Shown here one piece after another: positions 1 to 10,743 of a stretch of 64,000 nt of DNA. Positions within the stretch are counted from its first letter, which is position 1, and each line of letters opens with the position of its first letter. The DNA is taken from assembly GCA_026929865.2 (NCBI GenBank), contig CM049403.1:4953501-5017500 (forward strand), in the 5' to 3' direction. The translations under genes were made by a program, and so were the position numbers. The stretch is from Hyperoplus lanceolatus (Eukaryota > Chordata > Actinopteri > Uranoscopiformes > Ammodytidae). The notes under the pieces were generated by a model, which worked only from the letters and a program-made list of their open reading frames with translations, was not told the origin of the DNA and made no database searches.

Positions 1-1356
1 GTACATTAGCTGTACAGTAACAAGAGTAACTACAGTAACTTATGTATTGACTATTTTTCCTTGTACGTTACAACCAAAAGATAAACAATGAAGTTATGCC
101 TGGACACAGAAAAACACATTGATCAAAATAACAAAGCCTACAAGCCACTGCAGTATATACAGGACACAGCCTATTCACAGCTATTCAATATTCTTTAATA
201 TCATTTTACTTTTTACACTGAACTGTAGTTCTGCTCCAATGTTTTCGTTTACTGTAATACATTGTCTTGTGTGATATATCATTTGATGAACGGTAACCAG
301 GAAGATATTGGCTAGATTGTCACCCTGTAACAAGCTGTGAGGAACTAAACATATAGCCTAGTATCATAAACAACTTGATAAGCTTTTTCATTACTACCAT
401 GAAGCCAATATTTCACACTTTATCATTTATAAAAGTTGTATTTTACAGAGGCACATATTCTTTCCTAGTGTTAAAATTAACATCAGGTGAATACAAGCTA
501 ATTCAAGCAGGAAATTCGTATTGAATTTCCATCCACTCCGGTTTTTCCTTATTTGTCTAAATTTGTCTTTTGACACTTGGAGGAAATAGACAGACAGACA
601 TCATCCTAATAATGGACAGAGTTTTTTTTTTACAGGATCAAGTCAGGCACAGTGATGGGGCCTGAGGACGTACAGCCTAACACTTGAAACGTCACAAGTC
701 CTTAAAGTTTGGCTCATGGGTGCATAATATCCTTATCCTGGTATTGCCAGCGATGAGTGCCCTCCGTCCACACAATGATATCAGCGATGTTTCCTCAGGG
801 AGAGTTGACGCCTGTGTGTGTGCTGATGGTGCTCCTCTTTCTCCTGTATTTCCCCCGTGGAGATGGGTGCATCTGTGGACTTCCTCCTGGCGCTCAGGGG
901 CCTCCTCACCTGACAAGCCGCTGCTTCACTGCCGCTGTGGGGCCGACACTGGTCTGACCTCCGGGCAGCCTTCAGGGCCACAGCCAACGGAGACATCATG
1001 ATCAGTGAGTTGTTACATGTTTGTTTACATACCAGTTTACAGAACCTAGGCTTTGTGTTCAGCGCACACACAGTACGTATCGTGAGGACATGTTCACTGA
1101 ATTTTGACAAACAATGATTTTTTCAACAAGCATTCTGCAGATGTACTGACTCCACCTTTAAGTGTGTTCCATGCTTTCAGATAAAGGCAGACGTCATACC
1201 AAGTCACTTCATGCATATCCAGGAATGGCCTCCACGCACCAGGGATCTGATATGGGACATGCTGGAGGAGTGAACAAGTGAGGACTCCTTTTGCAATAGG
1301 TAAAGGTTGGGGCAGTGCAAACACAGTGCAGACAGGCCTTATGAAAGAGCATTTAC
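1..1356. other. No supported gene; AT-rich sequence
   Basis: No exon was recognised here on either strand. A GC-richer patch at about 780-1000 is open in several frames at once, which is not good evidence of coding. On the minus strand a possible acceptor followed by an open frame occurs near 1260, downstream of the RING-like exon at 1357-1455. Its translation resembles no RING second half, so it is not called. Confidence 0.4.
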
Positions 1357-1455
1357 CTCTTTGTGGAAGCGATGTGTGCAGTGCAGCTCTTGAACGCCCC
1401 CTCCGCTCTTCCTCATGTTCTCATGGCAAATCAGGCACACCTTGTCATCTTCATC
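1357..1455 (-). CDS. RING-H2-like half-domain exon, possibly a 3' exon of lnp1
   Basis: A 99-bp minus-strand exon lies between a good acceptor (pyrimidine-rich, ending CTGCAG) and a donor (GAG|GTAAAT). It is 33 codons long and phase 0 at both ends. It begins DEDDKVCLICHEN and ends ELHCTHRFHKE, giving the spacing C-x2-C-x15-C-x-H-x2-H. These are the first five zinc ligands of a RING-H2 finger, the E3 ubiquitin-ligase fold. The remaining ligands (about C-x10-C-x2-C) should be in the next exon, which I could not find in the 1.3 kb downstream. The lnp1 exon at 2394-2654, on the same strand and 938 bp upstream, also ends in phase 0, so splicing to it is permitted. It could instead belong to a separate RING gene or be a pseudogene remnant. 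Confidence 0.6.
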
Positions 1456-2393
1456 CTGCAGAAGAAAGAATCAACCAAGATGATGAATACAGCAGTTATT
1501 AATTATACATATGTTCTGTTAACAGTATACATGATATATCTGGTTGCACTGTACTCCTACAACTCCAGTGTACTCCTTGAAATGAATGGATTGGAAGACT
1601 AAACACAAACATACAACAACTTTTGTTTTCTTGTGAAAGCATTATATACAGTATATTTTTGAACACATTAAACCACAAATTCTTGCCCATAAATCCCTTA
1701 AATGATCTCAATCAATCAATGGCAAATAGAGAATATACTGTATGTCATTTTTAACAGTAAATATACACAGCGTAGGCATACAGTAGATGTCGCAATTGAG
1801 CTGTGCCTTGTGCTGCTTTTAGTGTCATCCTTTTTCTTTTTTTTACATCATAGTATTAAACAAACTAAAAGATAAGTTCTATCTTAAAGATAGTACATTT
1901 TTAAAATACCCCAAATACAAAACACACAACCAATCCAGCCTCTTGACATGTGAAATATCTGATTCTGGTCCTTAAATTATAACAAGATATACTGTATACT
2001 AATCAAATGAGCTCTTTTGGGGTTGTCCATTTCACACCTGTCCATGATGCTGCCAGCACATAAAGGTTTTTAATCTTTAAGGCCTTCATAATATCATGTC
2101 ATTGGAACACAGACTGTGTCAAACCTGAAATGAACTTGTCAAATAATTAAATATTTATATATATATATATTTTTTATCATCTTTTTATTTGGGATGGGTA
2201 TAGTATCTGCATACATAGGCCTACATGCATGCACATATAAAACACACCGAAAACAAAAATCAGAAAACAATCTTATACTAATAATAACATTAATATTAAT
2301 AATGGTAATATAATAATAGTAAGATGGGAAAAATTATAATAATTATAATCATTTTATAATTTTTTCAATTCACATTATTGTGCTTCTGCTCAC

Positions 2394-4849
2394 CGTTGAC
2401 ATGATCTTTTTATCGCGGAAGTAAAGCCTCCTCTCGAAGGACTCTGTGAGCTCAGGGATGGTGGTGATGCGATCTCGGGGATGGATCTCGGGGATGGATG
2501 TCCTGGAGTGACTGTGGCTGTCATCTGAGGAGACGCGGCGAGCTCTCTGGTGGGGCCGGCCGTCCCCCTTCTCCTCCCTGGGTTTGCTGTGGCCTGGGGC
2601 TGATGCTAGTGCAGCTGCGTGCAGTCTGTGTAAGTGCATGGTATCCAATTGTGACTGTATGGACAACACGGAGAAGGGCCCATGAAAATGGTGCAGTAAC
2701 ACAATGTCACACAATCTTGATTAAAATTTAAGCTGAATAGGAAGAAATGGTGCAATATTTCCAGGTTTCCCATTCTGTGATAATGAAGGGGAAGAGAAAA
2801 TGTGAGGACATCAAACCAGATGGAGGACAATGCAGAGCTTGTGTCTAGGAATGGGATTAAATGCTTCTAATATTCTTAAGTAACATGTCTTCAAAAACAA
2901 CCACCTAATTATAGTATGCCTATGTGTCTGGCCAGTGTGTTGGCTGACTGATTATAATCACACTATTACACTTATATGTCACAAAACAGCAATGTTAAGT
3001 GTACGATCAAAATAAGTAGTTGGTGTGACGTGATTTAGAAACTTTAGTGCAGCTTGCAACAAAAATCACCTTAATGCAAAGAGGCATTTATCCCTGACTA
3101 CAGATGCAGTGATGACTGCGTCATGTAGGTGAGGTTTAATTAAAGGACAGTCCAGCTATATAATATTTCATTTAAATAAAGTTGGAGGCTACTCATAAGA
3201 CACATTATGGAGCAAGGGCCAAGATGTCCTTTAGTCACTTCAAAAATTCTAGATCCTAGATTTCCCCTAGTGCCAAGTCAACAGCATCTAGTGAGATCCT
3301 CCCTTCCTCGTAAACACATGTCTCTTTCCCCACTTCTCCATGCTTCAGCTGGCTGAGAAATGTGTCAAATCAGTGCAGCACCCCTTTGAGAGCCCATGTA
3401 CAAGATATTGCTTATTGGTTTACAAAGACAATACAGTAAATATCGATCTACTTATGGATTCATAGTTGGGTGGTATGGTGCGATCCTACTCACATGTTGG
3501 AGTTAAAGCAAGCTGTCACACTGAAGAAAACAAATGCAAATGAGCCGCAGCTTTGTTTGACACCAAGAGGCCAATCAGTTCTGTTTGTTTTATAAGACCG
3601 ACAAATGTACATGTCACGTCAGTGCAACTCTGGTTATATAACCAGATTTAATTCACCGCTAATGTGCGGCAAAAGATTCAAATCAAGTGCGCACACTCAC
3701 TGATACTTGTCCCTTAACAAGTCCATCTCAAGTACATGATTACATGTACACTGGGGTGAACATCAACCTTGCTAAATTGACCATACCGAGTGCCTTGCTT
3801 CTGTAGCTGCGTAGCTGCCATTGACCTATGTCAGTATGGCAGTGGATAAAGAAGCATAATGTCATCTGTTTGTGTACGCGCTCTTGCATGCAAAACAACT
3901 GATATAAGATATTAATATAAAAGAATATTATTTCCTATGAGTGTGATTTTTTTTGTTACAGCTGATGATTAATACCTTTCAATCTCAGACCAATACATGC
4001 TCTTCAGCATAAGACACAGAGACCAGACTAGCAGCCAGGGCCGGTTCATTGAACTGTCTCCTTACATAACATATAACAGTTTTTCATAACTAATTGGTAC
4101 TTGTACTGTATCTTTTGCAGGTTGCCAAATAACAGTAGAAGTTAGATAAACTCATGTTTCCCTCGTTAAGAATCCCTTTCAGACAACATAGCCTATTTAT
4201 CTATGGGTGTCATCATATATTGGCATCATATACTTATGCATCAGAATACATTATTGAAGTGAAATTGCTCTAGGCAAATTGCAGGTCGGAGAATCCTATT
4301 ACTTAACAATATAACAGACCAACATAGCCTGCATAGTGCTCATACCAATAAGTGGGCTTTCCATGTCTTCAGAGTGTATACATGGATCAGCTACTGTTAT
4401 TGTTGGACACAGTCTAAATAAATAAGATCATACTGTCTTTTCTTTTCAACCTCATTGCTTGAATATAATGTTCATCATTGTATATACATTGTATATACAT
4501 TCCCAGAGTTGTAACTTATCTTTAAAAGTAATAAGTAACAAGTTTGCATTAGTTTAAAAAAGTAATGATGTGCTCATGCATAAAATAATTGAAAGAACTG
4601 TGTTTAAAGTGTTTTTTACAACCTTTTAAATACGCATTGCAGATTGGAAAAAAGCCACACGCAGTCCCAATGAAATGCTGGCGACGGCCTTACCACGGTG
4701 GGGAGTGATGCTCTTCTGTCTCCCCCTGTCTTTGCGGGTCTTCTGAAGCTGCGTTTCCTCTCTCTGGAGTGTCCGGCCTCTGCCCCGTGGCCCCAGTAAC
4801 TACTCATCCATTTGGTGAAGTTCCCATCATCGTCCTCATCATTGTCCAT
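2394..4849 (-). CDS. lnp1: lnp1, leukemia NUP98 fusion partner 1 homologue
   Basis: Two minus-strand coding exons are supported. Exon A, 4849..4694, starts MDNDEDDDGNFTKWMSSYWG and ends SLPTV before donor GTAAGG. Exon B, 2654..2394, follows a CATACAG acceptor in matching phase 0, contains the segment ESFERRLYFRDKK and ends at donor GTGAGC. Human LNP1 starts with an acidic run followed by KWMSSFWGHSW and carries ESFERQLCFRTKR about 100 residues later; both landmarks are present in order. The start at 4849 was chosen because it aligns with the human N-terminus; an in-frame ATG lies 10 codons upstream (4877-4879). The protein is small, basic and Ser/Arg-rich, of unknown biochemical function; human LNP1 is known mainly as a NUP98 translocation partner. 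It lies head-to-head with tomm70, as in human. The 3' end is unresolved and may include the RING-like exon at 1357-1455. Confidence 0.85.
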
Positions 4850-5469
4850 GCCGAAAGCCGGCAGCAGCCTGAGAGCCATGATGGATGGAGCCTCTTGGTG
4901 TCTAGCAGATATAACAGTGTAACTCCAGTGACAGTGACAAAGAGGGTTAAGGACGAGGCTGTGATGACCTACTAAGCCTTTCAAACTGACTGGGTGATCT
5001 ACTACCACACCACTGTCCCACAAAAGGCAAAGGTAACTTGTTCAATTGGAAATCCCTCTGGAGCCTTCTACGCCATTGTAGTGGCTATTCTGAAAAGATC
5101 CAGAAATAAACCTCAGAGCTGTTGCTTGGGTTCTTTAAATAAAGTGAATCCTCTATAATCTAGTTAACGTGGCTGGGTGAAAGTAAAAATGGAGTTGATG
5201 GGAATAAACAGTGAGACAGGAGTCGGAGAGGGACGTGCTAGTGTTTTGGCACTGGTGTGATGTGACCGGGGCTTTTACTGTTTCCATTACAGTAATGGGC
5301 CTGGGGGGCAAACAACTCAAACTCCAATTTCCCCATACTTTCCACTCGCTGGGTACATCAAACCTGTCAATAATTATGGAGTGCAGTGTTGTTTACCACT
5401 GTGCACTGTCAGCCCGGGGCTGGTGTCATACAGGGTAGAGAGACAGACACTAACTTTTCATCACACAGT

Positions 5470-5750
5470 GCGTACTACTGTTTGACAAAATTGTTGTAGC
5501 TACTACATACCTACTACATAGATATGAGTTACCTACCACATAAGTTTTTTTTGTGTTACCTATAGGGTTTTTTTTTGTGCTACCTAACACATAGGGTCTT
5601 TTTTTGTGCTACCTATGTGTTAGGTAGCACAAGAAAAACCCCTATGTAGTAGGTAACACATAAAAACCCCTATGTAGTAGGTAACACATATCTATGTAGT
5701 AGGTATGTAGTAGCTACTACAATTTTGTGTACCTTATTGTAAAGTGTTAC
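5470..5750. mobile_element. Palindromic MITE-like inverted repeat (GTAGTAGCTACTAC termini)
   Basis: The left arm has GTAGCTACTACATACCTACTACATAGAT-type sequence near 5495-5525. The right arm near 5690-5725 is its reverse complement (ATCTATGTAGTAGGTATGTAGTAGCTAC). In between, shorter units of the form GTGCTACCTA and TAGGTAGCAC alternate with T-runs, so most of the 280 bp can fold on itself. This is the form of a foldback MITE. A degraded relative lies near 48290-48340. Confidence 0.65.
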
Positions 5751-5784
5751 CCTGTTTGTTTTTTATTATTATATTTTGTCATCT

Positions 5785-5875
5785 TTATGCTTTATGCTTT
5801 ATTAGACATATTGGAGAGACAGAGATGAAATGGGGCAGAGAGGGGGATGCCATACAGAGAACGACCACTTGCCCA
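5785..5875 (-). repeat. Truncated tRNA-derived SINE (3' part only)
   Basis: The stretch from the TATGCTTTATTAGACA-type tail through GAGACAGAGATGAAATGGGG to AGAGAACGACCAC matches the 3' two thirds of the full-length SINE at 12858-13002 in the same orientation. The tRNA-like head is missing. Confidence 0.6.
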
Positions 5876-6576
5876 GTTTGTTTTTCATGCCTTATTATAT
5901 ATATATATATATATATTTTTTTTTTAAATCAGAATTGCCAAGAAGAGTTCTGGTATGAGAGAAACCAAAATAGTGGTGAGCACGTACAGTAGTTGTACGT
6001 TTATGATAAAATATATAATTTGTACATTATTGTTGTGCAGAGCCATACAGTACCAAAAATCCTGTCTCCAAATAAGATATTATTACACATTCTTTAATTT
6101 ACACTTTTCGTTTTGAAATTGCTCTAAGAAGAGGACTAGCGGGGCAAGCACCGCCGTATGAGGCATACCTGTCGCTATGTCATGTCACCTCAGACTGGGA
6201 TTAGATTACAGTAATCCATTGTTTTTCATGAAATGGGAGCCATTTAAGGTCGGGCCTGAACAACAAATGACCAAGAATAATGAACAAAAAAACATACATT
6301 TTCTTCATATTTGCCTACATGATTCTGGGATATACTGTAAAAATCCTCCATGCAAATAACCTTCTGGTTTCAATGAACCAAAATAATATTGATCCATATA
6401 AATCATTTGCAATGTTTGTATATTATAAAACGAATATGGCAACAGATCGAGGCAAACAACAGCTGTTCAAGAACACTCAGGAGGCTACCACCCACCAGGC
6501 TCAGGGAAACCCTTCTGAATACTACTGACTTTACTTTCTCCAGTGTGTGTGTGTGTGTCTGTGTCTGCGTGTGGTG

Positions 6577-6610
<34 letters not shown>

Positions 6611-7925
6611 CTCACACAGATCTGCTAAGTACTATTACAAAATACTTAATTGAATTAGCCGGACAACGTAAAGATCAACGACAACCTGTATAAATAAAAT
6701 GCACCTGATTTAGCCTCTGAGGTTAATCTGATTCATGATGTAACTGGAATGATTTGGTTGATTTGTAAAGATTCACATTTTAGTACCACTTCCCCTCATC
6801 AGGAGCCGAGATACAGTACATCTCAGCAGTGGTCACAGGTCTCCAAGCCACGACTAAAACTAAGCCTGGCTGCCCTATCAATAGCAGGCACATGTTACAG
6901 AGCGAACAAACAGTCAGGAATAGCTAGAAGATCAAACATCCTCATTGTAACCTCTCTCAATAGGCCCCTTTCCTCCCTTTCCTAAAGCAGGCATATACTG
7001 TAGATAAAGAGACACGCACCAGGCATTCAACGGACAAGGTTATTGTGTCTCGGCACATGTTGTGGTTTAGTTGCAAAATTGATTTTGAGCCTTTTCCAAA
7101 ACCACCTACTGTGTCACTGTCAGTGTATAATGGATTATGTCGAGGGCAGCATGCATGTGTAAAGCTATTCAACCAGGTCAGATCAAAATCTACACAATAT
7201 TATATAACAACATACAAAACAAAACTGTAGAAAAAGATGGACTTGCCAAAGGTCTGTGTTACTGGCAGGGCAGGGCTCTTCATTCATCCTCTGACCAGCT
7301 AATTAATTTCAAACCCGCTTGTAGCTGGTCACCATTTGAGGACAAATAGCCCTGGGGTGCAAACTGAGCAGTCAGGCTCCAGCACCATCACACCAGCACA
7401 CAGCTGGGAAGTGAGACAGAGACCTGACTGAACTTGGCAATGTCACAAATGCCGCATACAGACACACTTTGTTATTATTATTATTTTAAATACACATTGA
7501 TCAGGATTCAAAATAAAGTGATAATGTTGGGGTTGAAAGTATGTAGGCCTATGCTATTTCGAATGGAAATAGTCCTCACTATTAAAACGAATTAGATAAC
7601 ACCTTTGCACATATCATGCAGAGGTAAACCTGCAACATTTTACAGAACACTGTTTACAGTAGGCTACAGTGCTGAACAGTAGGCCCTGTCTGCTCAGATG
7701 GGTAATAGTATGGATTTTTGAAAGCGAGCAGCAGCAGTGCCACCTCGTGGCTGCATTGACAACAAAAATTAGCCTACCTTTATATTCAAGATTCAAAGAC
7801 GTCTACAATTTTATTTAAATAATTTTAAAATGATCTTTCATTCCTTGTTTTTCTTTCATAAAGTACAACTGGTAAATGGTTGATCTGGATCTGGTTGCAG
7901 CCAGGAGTACTCAGGATAAAAATAG
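5876..7925. other. Intergenic sequence without a recognisable gene
   Basis: AT-rich sequence between lnp1 and the hAT cluster. Apart from the (TG)n run I see no splice-bounded coding exon or RNA gene. Open frames here are short and have no recognisable domains. Confidence 0.5.
6543..6612. repeat. (TG)n microsatellite
   Basis: An interrupted run of TG dinucleotides of about 70 bp. The open frames through it on both strands are artefacts of the simple repeat. Confidence 0.9.
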
Positions 7926-8119
7926 CAGGGTTCTCAACCCTCACGCAATGAGAGTGAGACACACGCATTTCAGGCAATTCACACGCTCCACGCCACGCCT
8001 TGCATTTCTCACGCAAATTATAACTCTGCCAAACAATTTTTTTTATATATAGCCTATAGCTTCGATAAATCCTGGCCTTCACCACCATCACCTAGTGTTG
8101 CCACCTTATTTATACTATC

Positions 8120-8863
8120 CATAGACGGATTATGAGATAATGGGCCCCTGGGCACAAACTCTTAAAGGGCCCCCCACTCGTCCCTTATCCAGTCAGGTAC
8201 ACTGACTCTTCCACACAGATACATACAATTAATGGAAAAAAAACATATTAAGGGAGTCAGTGTTTCCCACAGGATTTTGGGATACTGTGGGAGGGACCCT
8301 GTACCTTATTGGGGGGTCCGGGGGCATGCCCCCCCGGATTTTTTTTTACCTTTTTAAAGCAAAATGCATCAAACTGGTGCACTTTGAGAGGAACTTTTAG
8401 AGGCTATATCAAATCCTGAGATGCAGAAGGAACATTATTTTTCATATTTGTCTTAAACAGGCAGCACTCTTTACTCTGCAACTGTAAAAACAGTACAGTA
8501 GACCCATGTTCAATGATGGAGGGGCCCATTTCAAAAGATAAAGGGTGGATAGCTACTTTTTATGAACAATTTATAATTCACACATAGAAAGCTTATTTCT
8601 GTATGTGTGAGGGGGCCTTCAAGGCCATTCACACATACAGAATATTAGTTGAGGGGCCCATGATGATTTCAATATTGTTCAATTTTAATGAGTATCCTTA
8701 TATTAAGGCTATTCCTTTTTGGACCCTGTTATTAACATGAGTGACTGAGATCTTTGACTATGCAACATGAAAAGTTAATATCAGTATCTCTGGCTAAGGG
8801 CCCCCCTGAGCCCTTGGGCCCCTGGGCCTGTGCCCGGTGTGCCCGTGCAGTAATCCACCCCTG
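8120..8863. mobile_element. Non-autonomous hAT element with perfect 8-bp target duplication
   Basis: The left end is CATAGACGGATTATG; the right end, TAATCCACCCCTG, is its imperfect inverted repeat (consensus CAGGGGTGGATTA). The element is flanked on both sides by ATACTATC (8112-8119 and 8864-8871), an exact 8-bp target-site duplication. There is no transposase frame. It is G- and C-run rich, with several GGGGCCC-type blocks. Most of its length is repeated in the copy starting at 9287. Confidence 0.85.
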
Positions 8864-9286
8864 ATACTATCTATGGTTGCCACCCGTCCCGTTTTTCCCG
8901 AAATTGTTCTCTTTTTTCACCAGCTGTCCCGAGGAAAGAAAAATCTCTCCCGGGACACAATTTGTCCCGTTTTTGGGGAAAAACTCATTAGTTTTTTTGG
9001 GGAAAAACTAATTTGATTTCCTTCGTTCAGTAGTTAAGGCCGTTTCACACGGGCCGTGGCGTTTGTTGCGCCCACTAATGCATTCTGCGAGAGCCGAGCG
9101 GGCAGAGAGAAGGCGCAGCGTTTCGTCAGGCTACACGACAAGCGTGCAGGGGCAGTCCTAACGATCTCGGGGCCCGTTTCAAGACCCTGTGTGGGGCCCT
9201 CCACATTTATTTTTTATTTTTTTCTATGAATAATGCTTGTGCATGCTCCCCGCAAAAATAAAAAAGATTGTGGGAACTAGTTGGTT

Positions 9287-9872
9287 CATAGACGGATTAT
9301 GAGATAATAGGCCCAGACTCTTAAAGCCCCCCCGCCCCCTTCCCTATCCAGTCAGTTACATTGACTTTTCCGCAAAGATACATACGTTTACTGGCATAAA
9401 CATATTAAGGGAGTCAGTGTTTCCCACAGGATTTTGGGATACTGTGGGAGATATCCTGTACCTTGTTGGGGGATCCGGGGGCATGCCCCCCTGGAAGAAA
9501 ATTGGAACAGTTTTAAAGTAAAATGCATCAATCTGAAAAATCAATCTGGAAAATTTAGATTTAAATCAAATCTTGAGCTGCAGAAGGAACATTATTTTTC
9601 TTAAACAGGCAGCACTCTTTACTCTGCAACTGTAAAAACATTTCAGTAGATTGGTCTGCAGACCCATGTTATATGATGGAGGGGCCCATTGCAACAGATA
9701 CAGGGTGGAAAGCTACTTTTTATGAACAGTATATCATTTACATGTAGAAAGTTTATTCCTCTATGTGTGTGGGGGCCTTAGAGGCCCCTCATGAAGCCCA
9801 TAAGACATAGCTAATAATGCTTTTGTTTTGCAATTGCTTTTCGACTTTTCACCTACTAGTTGAGGGGCCAAG
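9287..9872. mobile_element. Second, diverged copy of the nested hAT family
   Basis: From CATAGACGGATTATGAG onward this region parallels 8120-8650 block by block: the ATTTTGGGATACTGTGGGAG block, the GGGGGCATGCCCCC palindrome, the CAGCACTCTTTACTCTGCAAC block and the GGGTGGA-AGCTACTTTTTATGAACA block. It then continues into transposase coding sequence that the first copy has lost. This suggests the first copy is an internal-deletion derivative of this family. Confidence 0.75.
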
Positions 9873-10100
9873 TTGGTTTTAGTGCTCCCACATTCAAATG
9901 CGGATGCCGAAAGAGTCTTCTCCATGGTTGGTCTTCACCAGCACCAGAAACAGACTAGCCCTAGAAGGAACATTGTCCTCCATTTTGATGGTCTAAATGG
10001 CTGGTGTGGAGCCACAGTGCTTCAAGTGGGAGCCAGAAAACCCCTATCCTTGAAGGCCTCAAAATCTGCCACTCGAAGCTACAACAGCGAGCATCAGTAA
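9873..10100 (+). pseudogene. hAT transposase C-terminal dimerisation-domain fragment
   Basis: The frame contains LPHSNADAERVFSMVG, which matches the hallmark of the hAT C-terminal dimerisation domain (S/N-x-x-x-ERxFS). After about 30 residues the similarity ends and the frame closes at 10100. The catalytic DDE region, BED finger and N-terminus are absent, so this is a fossil fragment. It is probably the coding remnant of the family represented at 8120 and 9287. Confidence 0.8.
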
Positions 10101-10539
10101 TATCCAGTATCCATATTTGCTGAACTGAACTAAGAGTTTTACTGAAATAACTACCCCGAAGAACTACCCTAGGCCTACACCCATCTCACTAGTCTGGCAT
10201 TTGGTATTAATCCAGTTATACTTTCATCATAAAATTACTACAATAGGCTATATTTTAACTAAAACAAAGAAATTATATTAAACTGAACTTGTGTTAAAAA
10301 CCATTTTTATGCTTTAAATTAATAAATAAACACATAATAAAATTTCGCTCGCACGCTTCGTGCGCTCGCATGGGAAAGCCGCTTCTGTCTCACTCTAAAC
10401 AATTTCCAAAAGTTGAGAACCCTGAAAATAGTCATTCTGTAATTTAACTCTTTCAAATTATTCTTTAGGCCTCGACGATTTTTCATATACAATTTTCAGT
10501 ATGCCTGCATGCAACTCGTGATTTCTACAGGGGGAAAAA

Positions 10540-10743
10540 AGTAACCCTCGGCTACCGTGAGACAATGTTTGGACTACAAAATGCCACAGTCGTACTACAA
10601 AACTCCGCCCAGTGTAGTCCGCCAGTATCCCATGATTCCTCGGTGTGCGTGTTTGACCTCTGAGCGCACGGGAAGAAGAAGCTCCCTCACGCTGTACGGT
10701 GGTAGTGCTGGTACCTGGCTAACTACTGCTCGGTTGTAAGATC
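10540..10743 (+). promoter_or_regulatory. tomm70 promoter / 5' UTR with repeated ACTACAAA motifs
   Basis: The 200 bp before the tomm70 ATG contain two ACTACAAA boxes (about 10573 and 10594), an inverted GTAGTC, an ACTCCGCCC GC-box-like site and CCCATGATTCCT. The ACTACAA plus CCCA-type spacing resembles ZNF143/THAP11 (SBS) elements, which are common in housekeeping and mitochondrial promoters. No TATA box is evident. The factor assignment is by motif resemblance only. Confidence 0.4.

Larger units (their letters stand above)
7926..10424. mobile_element. Outer hAT-like DNA transposon, degraded and with nested insertions
   Basis: The left end reads CAGGGTTCTCAAC and continues into GAGAGTGAGACA. 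The right end is the inverted counterpart, GTTGAGAACCCTG, preceded by TGTCTCACTC. CAGGG-type ends are typical of hAT elements. The flanks repeat AAAATAG directly (7919-7925 and 10425-10431), close to the 8-bp target duplication expected for hAT. The interior contains a complete nested hAT MITE (8120-8863), a second partial copy of it (from 9287) and a transposase C-terminal fragment (9873-10100). No full transposase frame survives. Confidence 0.75.

Noticed and set aside
684-1001. 105-aa plus-strand frame and overlapping minus-strand frames near 780-1110
   Set aside because: Several frames are open at once in a GC-rich patch. There is no recognisable domain, splice support or continuity with lnp1.
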